Assembly (NCBI RefSeq): GCF_052057775.1
Contig: NZ_CP195121.1
Span: forward strand, 1,426,001 to 1,490,000
Source of the DNA: Methanococcoides sp052057775
GTDB lineage: Archaea > Halobacteriota > Methanosarcinia > Methanosarcinales > Methanosarcinaceae
DNA: 64,000 nucleotides
Direction: 5' to 3'
Below, piece by piece: positions 62,514 to 64,000 of this stretch (the stretch's first letter is position 1; each line of letters opens with the position of its first letter). A program made the position numbers and the translations under genes. The notes below the pieces were generated by a model. It saw only the letters and a list, made by a program, of their open reading frames with translations, was not told where the DNA came from and did no database searches.

Positions 62514-64000
62514 AGTGTAGACACATCCCCGGGATCAGTTCCGAGTTCCTGTGCCTTAAGTAACCTCCTCATGATCTTTCCGCTTCGGGTCTTTGGCAAC
62601 GAGTCAACAAATTCGATCTCAGAAGGCATTGCAATTGGGCCCAGATTCATCCTTACATGATACATAAGATCAAGCTTCAGTTTATCTGAAGAGGTGAACC
62701 CCATGCGAAGTATGACGAAAGCCTTGATGGAATCGCCCTTTAGAGGATCAGGTATTCCTATTACAGCAGCTTCAGCCACAGCCTCATGAGAAACAAGTGC
62801 GCTCTCTACCTCCGCACTTCCGATGTTGTGACCGGCAACGATAAGGACATCGTCTGCACGCCCCTGTATCATGATGTAACCATCCTCATCTTTTATGGCA
62901 AGATCACCTGCACTGTAGTAATTACGGATCGTTGTCCAATACTGGCGATACCTTTCATCATTACCATGAACGGTCCTCATCATGGAAGGCCAGGGTTGCT
63001 TTATTACAAGGAAACCAGCTGTTCCTGCTGGTACCGTGTCGCCATTCTCATCCACAACATCAGCAACTACACCTGGAACGGGTCTTCCCGTGAATCCCGG
63101 TTTCATTGGCTCTCCAACTGTTGTGGTGAGCATGTGCATGCCTGTCTCAGTCTGCCACCATGTATCAAGAACCGGACATTTTTCCTCACCGATCACACGA
63201 TAGTACCATTTGAACGCTTCAGGGTTCAGAGGCTCGCCAACCGAACCGAGGATCCTCAGGGAACTCAGGTTGTATTTCCCAGGCCATTCTTCTCCCATCC
63301 TCATGAACATGCGTATCGCGGTTGGTGCCGTGTAGAAGACGCTCACATCGAACTCCTCGATCATGCTCCACCAGACCCCCGGATCTGGATAGTCAGGTGT
63401 CGTCTCTGAAATGAGGATCGTTGCACCCATTGAAAGAGGACCATAGACAATGTAGCTGTGACCAGTGATCCATCCGGGGTCTGCAGTACACCACATGACA
63501 TCGTTTTCCTTCAGGTCTAAAACGTTCTTAGTGGTATAATAGGAGCCTACCATGTAGCCACCGCAGGCATGGACTATTCCCTTTGCCGGACCTGTAGTTC
63601 CGCTGGTGTAGAGAATGAACAGCGGGTCCTCAGAATCCATCATCTCGGGCTCACACTCTTTTTCCACGTCTTCCATTATCTCATAGAAGTCAACCTCGAT
63701 CTCGGAAAAGAGCTCCATTTGCGGGGTCATTCTTCTCAGGACAACGATCTTCTCAACGCATGAGGCATTGACCACAGCTTCATCCACAAGGGACTTCAGG
63801 TCAATGCGCTTGCCACGCCGAAGGCTTGCGTCTGCAGTTATGACGATCTTTGCCTGTGCATCCTTTATTCTGGAATGCAATGCTTTGGCGCCGAATCCTC
63901 CGAAAACAACACTGTGGATAGCACCGATGCGTGCACATGCCAGCATGGCCACGATCTGCTCGGGTACCTGTGGCATATATATGCATACCCTATCCCCTTT
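62504..64000 (-). CDS. acs: Acetyl-CoA synthetase (AMP-forming), 5' end cut by the window
   Basis: Activates acetate to acetyl-CoA through acetyl-AMP. About 499 residues are present and the frame runs off the right edge; the first visible residues KGDRVCIYMPQVPEQ are internal to the family, so roughly 130 N-terminal residues are missing. Core motifs: YTSGTTGPAKGIVH, WWQTETGMHM, and the acetylatable lysine region PKTRSGKIMRRLL near the end. Strong ADP-forming alternatives are excluded by this motif set. Confidence 0.94.
   Translation of the reverse strand, partial: KGDRVCIYMPQVPEQIVAMLACARIGAIHSVVFGGFGAKALHSRIKDAQAKIVITADASLRRGKRIDLKSLVDEAVVNASCVEKIVVLRRMTPQMELFSEIEVDFYEIMEDVEKECEPEMMDSEDPLFILYTSGTTGPAKGIVHACGGYMVGSYYTTKNVLDLKENDVMWCTADPGWITGHSYIVYGPLSMGATILISETTPDYPDPGVWWSMIEEFDVSVFYTAPTAIRMFMRMGEEWPGKYNLSSLRILGSVGEPLNPEAFKWYYRVIGEEKCPVLDTWWQTETGMHMLTTTVGEPMKPGFTGRPVPGVVADVVDENGDTVPAGTAGFLVIKQPWPSMMRTVHGNDERYRQYWTTIRNYYSAGDLAIKDEDGYIMIQGRADDVLIVAGHNIGSAEVESALVSHEAVAEAAVIGIPDPLKGDSIKAFVILRMGFTSSDKLKLDLMYHVRMNLGPIAMPSEIEFVDSLPKTRSGKIMRRLLKAQELGTDPGDVSTLED

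Noticed and set aside
1..64000. In-frame TAG (pyrrolysine) readthrough genes
   Set aside because: Methanosarcinales use pyrrolysine, but no gene here appears split by an in-frame TAG with homologous sequence on both sides.

Overview
The window comes from a methanogenic archaeon of the Methanosarcinales, most likely Methanococcoides or a close relative. The supporting genes are an HdrA with a fused MvhD domain next to a polyferredoxin, the archaeal GatE amidotransferase subunit, an archaeal zinc-finger topoisomerase I, archaeal citramalate synthase, Lhr helicase, PGF-type surface proteins, and a glucosylglycerate locus (gpgS/gpgP) of the kind described biochemically in Methanococcoides burtonii. 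Most of the window is ordinary core metabolism with a few accessory islands. Start codons, Shine-Dalgarno (SD) sites and hairpins were read by eye; nothing was searched against a database.

Layout. 0-11.6 kb: thiC, a universal stress protein, topA, a nitroreductase, the branched-chain amino-acid genes cimA-ilvB-ilvH-ilvC, and an M42 aminopeptidase. 11.9-12.9 kb: malate dehydrogenase. 13.0-18.7 kb: an AT-rich, one-direction accessory cluster with a Sfp-type phosphopantetheinyl transferase, an acyl carrier protein, an adenylating ligase, two different PP-loop enzymes (one NadE-like, one WbpG-like) and a FabG-like reductase. 19.0-20.9 kb: two secreted cohesin-family proteins, one carrying a dockerin and one a PGF-pre-PGF domain. 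21.1-25.3 kb: a tightly overlapped operon of a membrane coiled-coil protein, a metallophosphoesterase and Lhr. 25.4-27.1 kb: adenine deaminase. 27.3-31.4 kb: the glucosylglycerate compatible-solute locus with a GH15-like hydrolase. 31.4-34.6 kb: small redox and signalling proteins, an aminotransferase and an 8Fe ferredoxin. 35.0-40.5 kb: carA-carB-argG. 40.7-46.5 kb: gatE with a TolB-like protein, and a KaiC-like/PEP-synthase-like fusion. 46.6-50.2 kb: hdrA and polyferredoxin. 50.8 kb: tRNA-Val, followed by a possible structured RNA. 51.5-54.3 kb: an acidic exported protein, a lipoprotein and a DsrE-like protein. 54.5-59.2 kb: a LigB-type dioxygenase, uracil salvage (permease and upp), a CPBP protease and a methyltransferase. 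59.3-62.3 kb: a lipoprotein operon and a pair of small zinc proteins. The right edge cuts through acetyl-CoA synthetase.

How the genes work together. CimA with IlvBHC gives isoleucine/valine synthesis by the citramalate route. CarAB with ArgG serves arginine and pyrimidine synthesis. UraA, Upp and Ade form nucleobase salvage. GpgS and GpgP make glucosylglycerate. HdrA and the polyferredoxin belong to ferredoxin/F420/heterodisulfide electron transfer. The strongest candidate for an undescribed system is the carrier-protein cluster at 13.0-18.7 kb, because it combines a phosphopantetheinylated carrier, an activating ligase and two amide- or amine-forming PP-loop enzymes in an archaeon.
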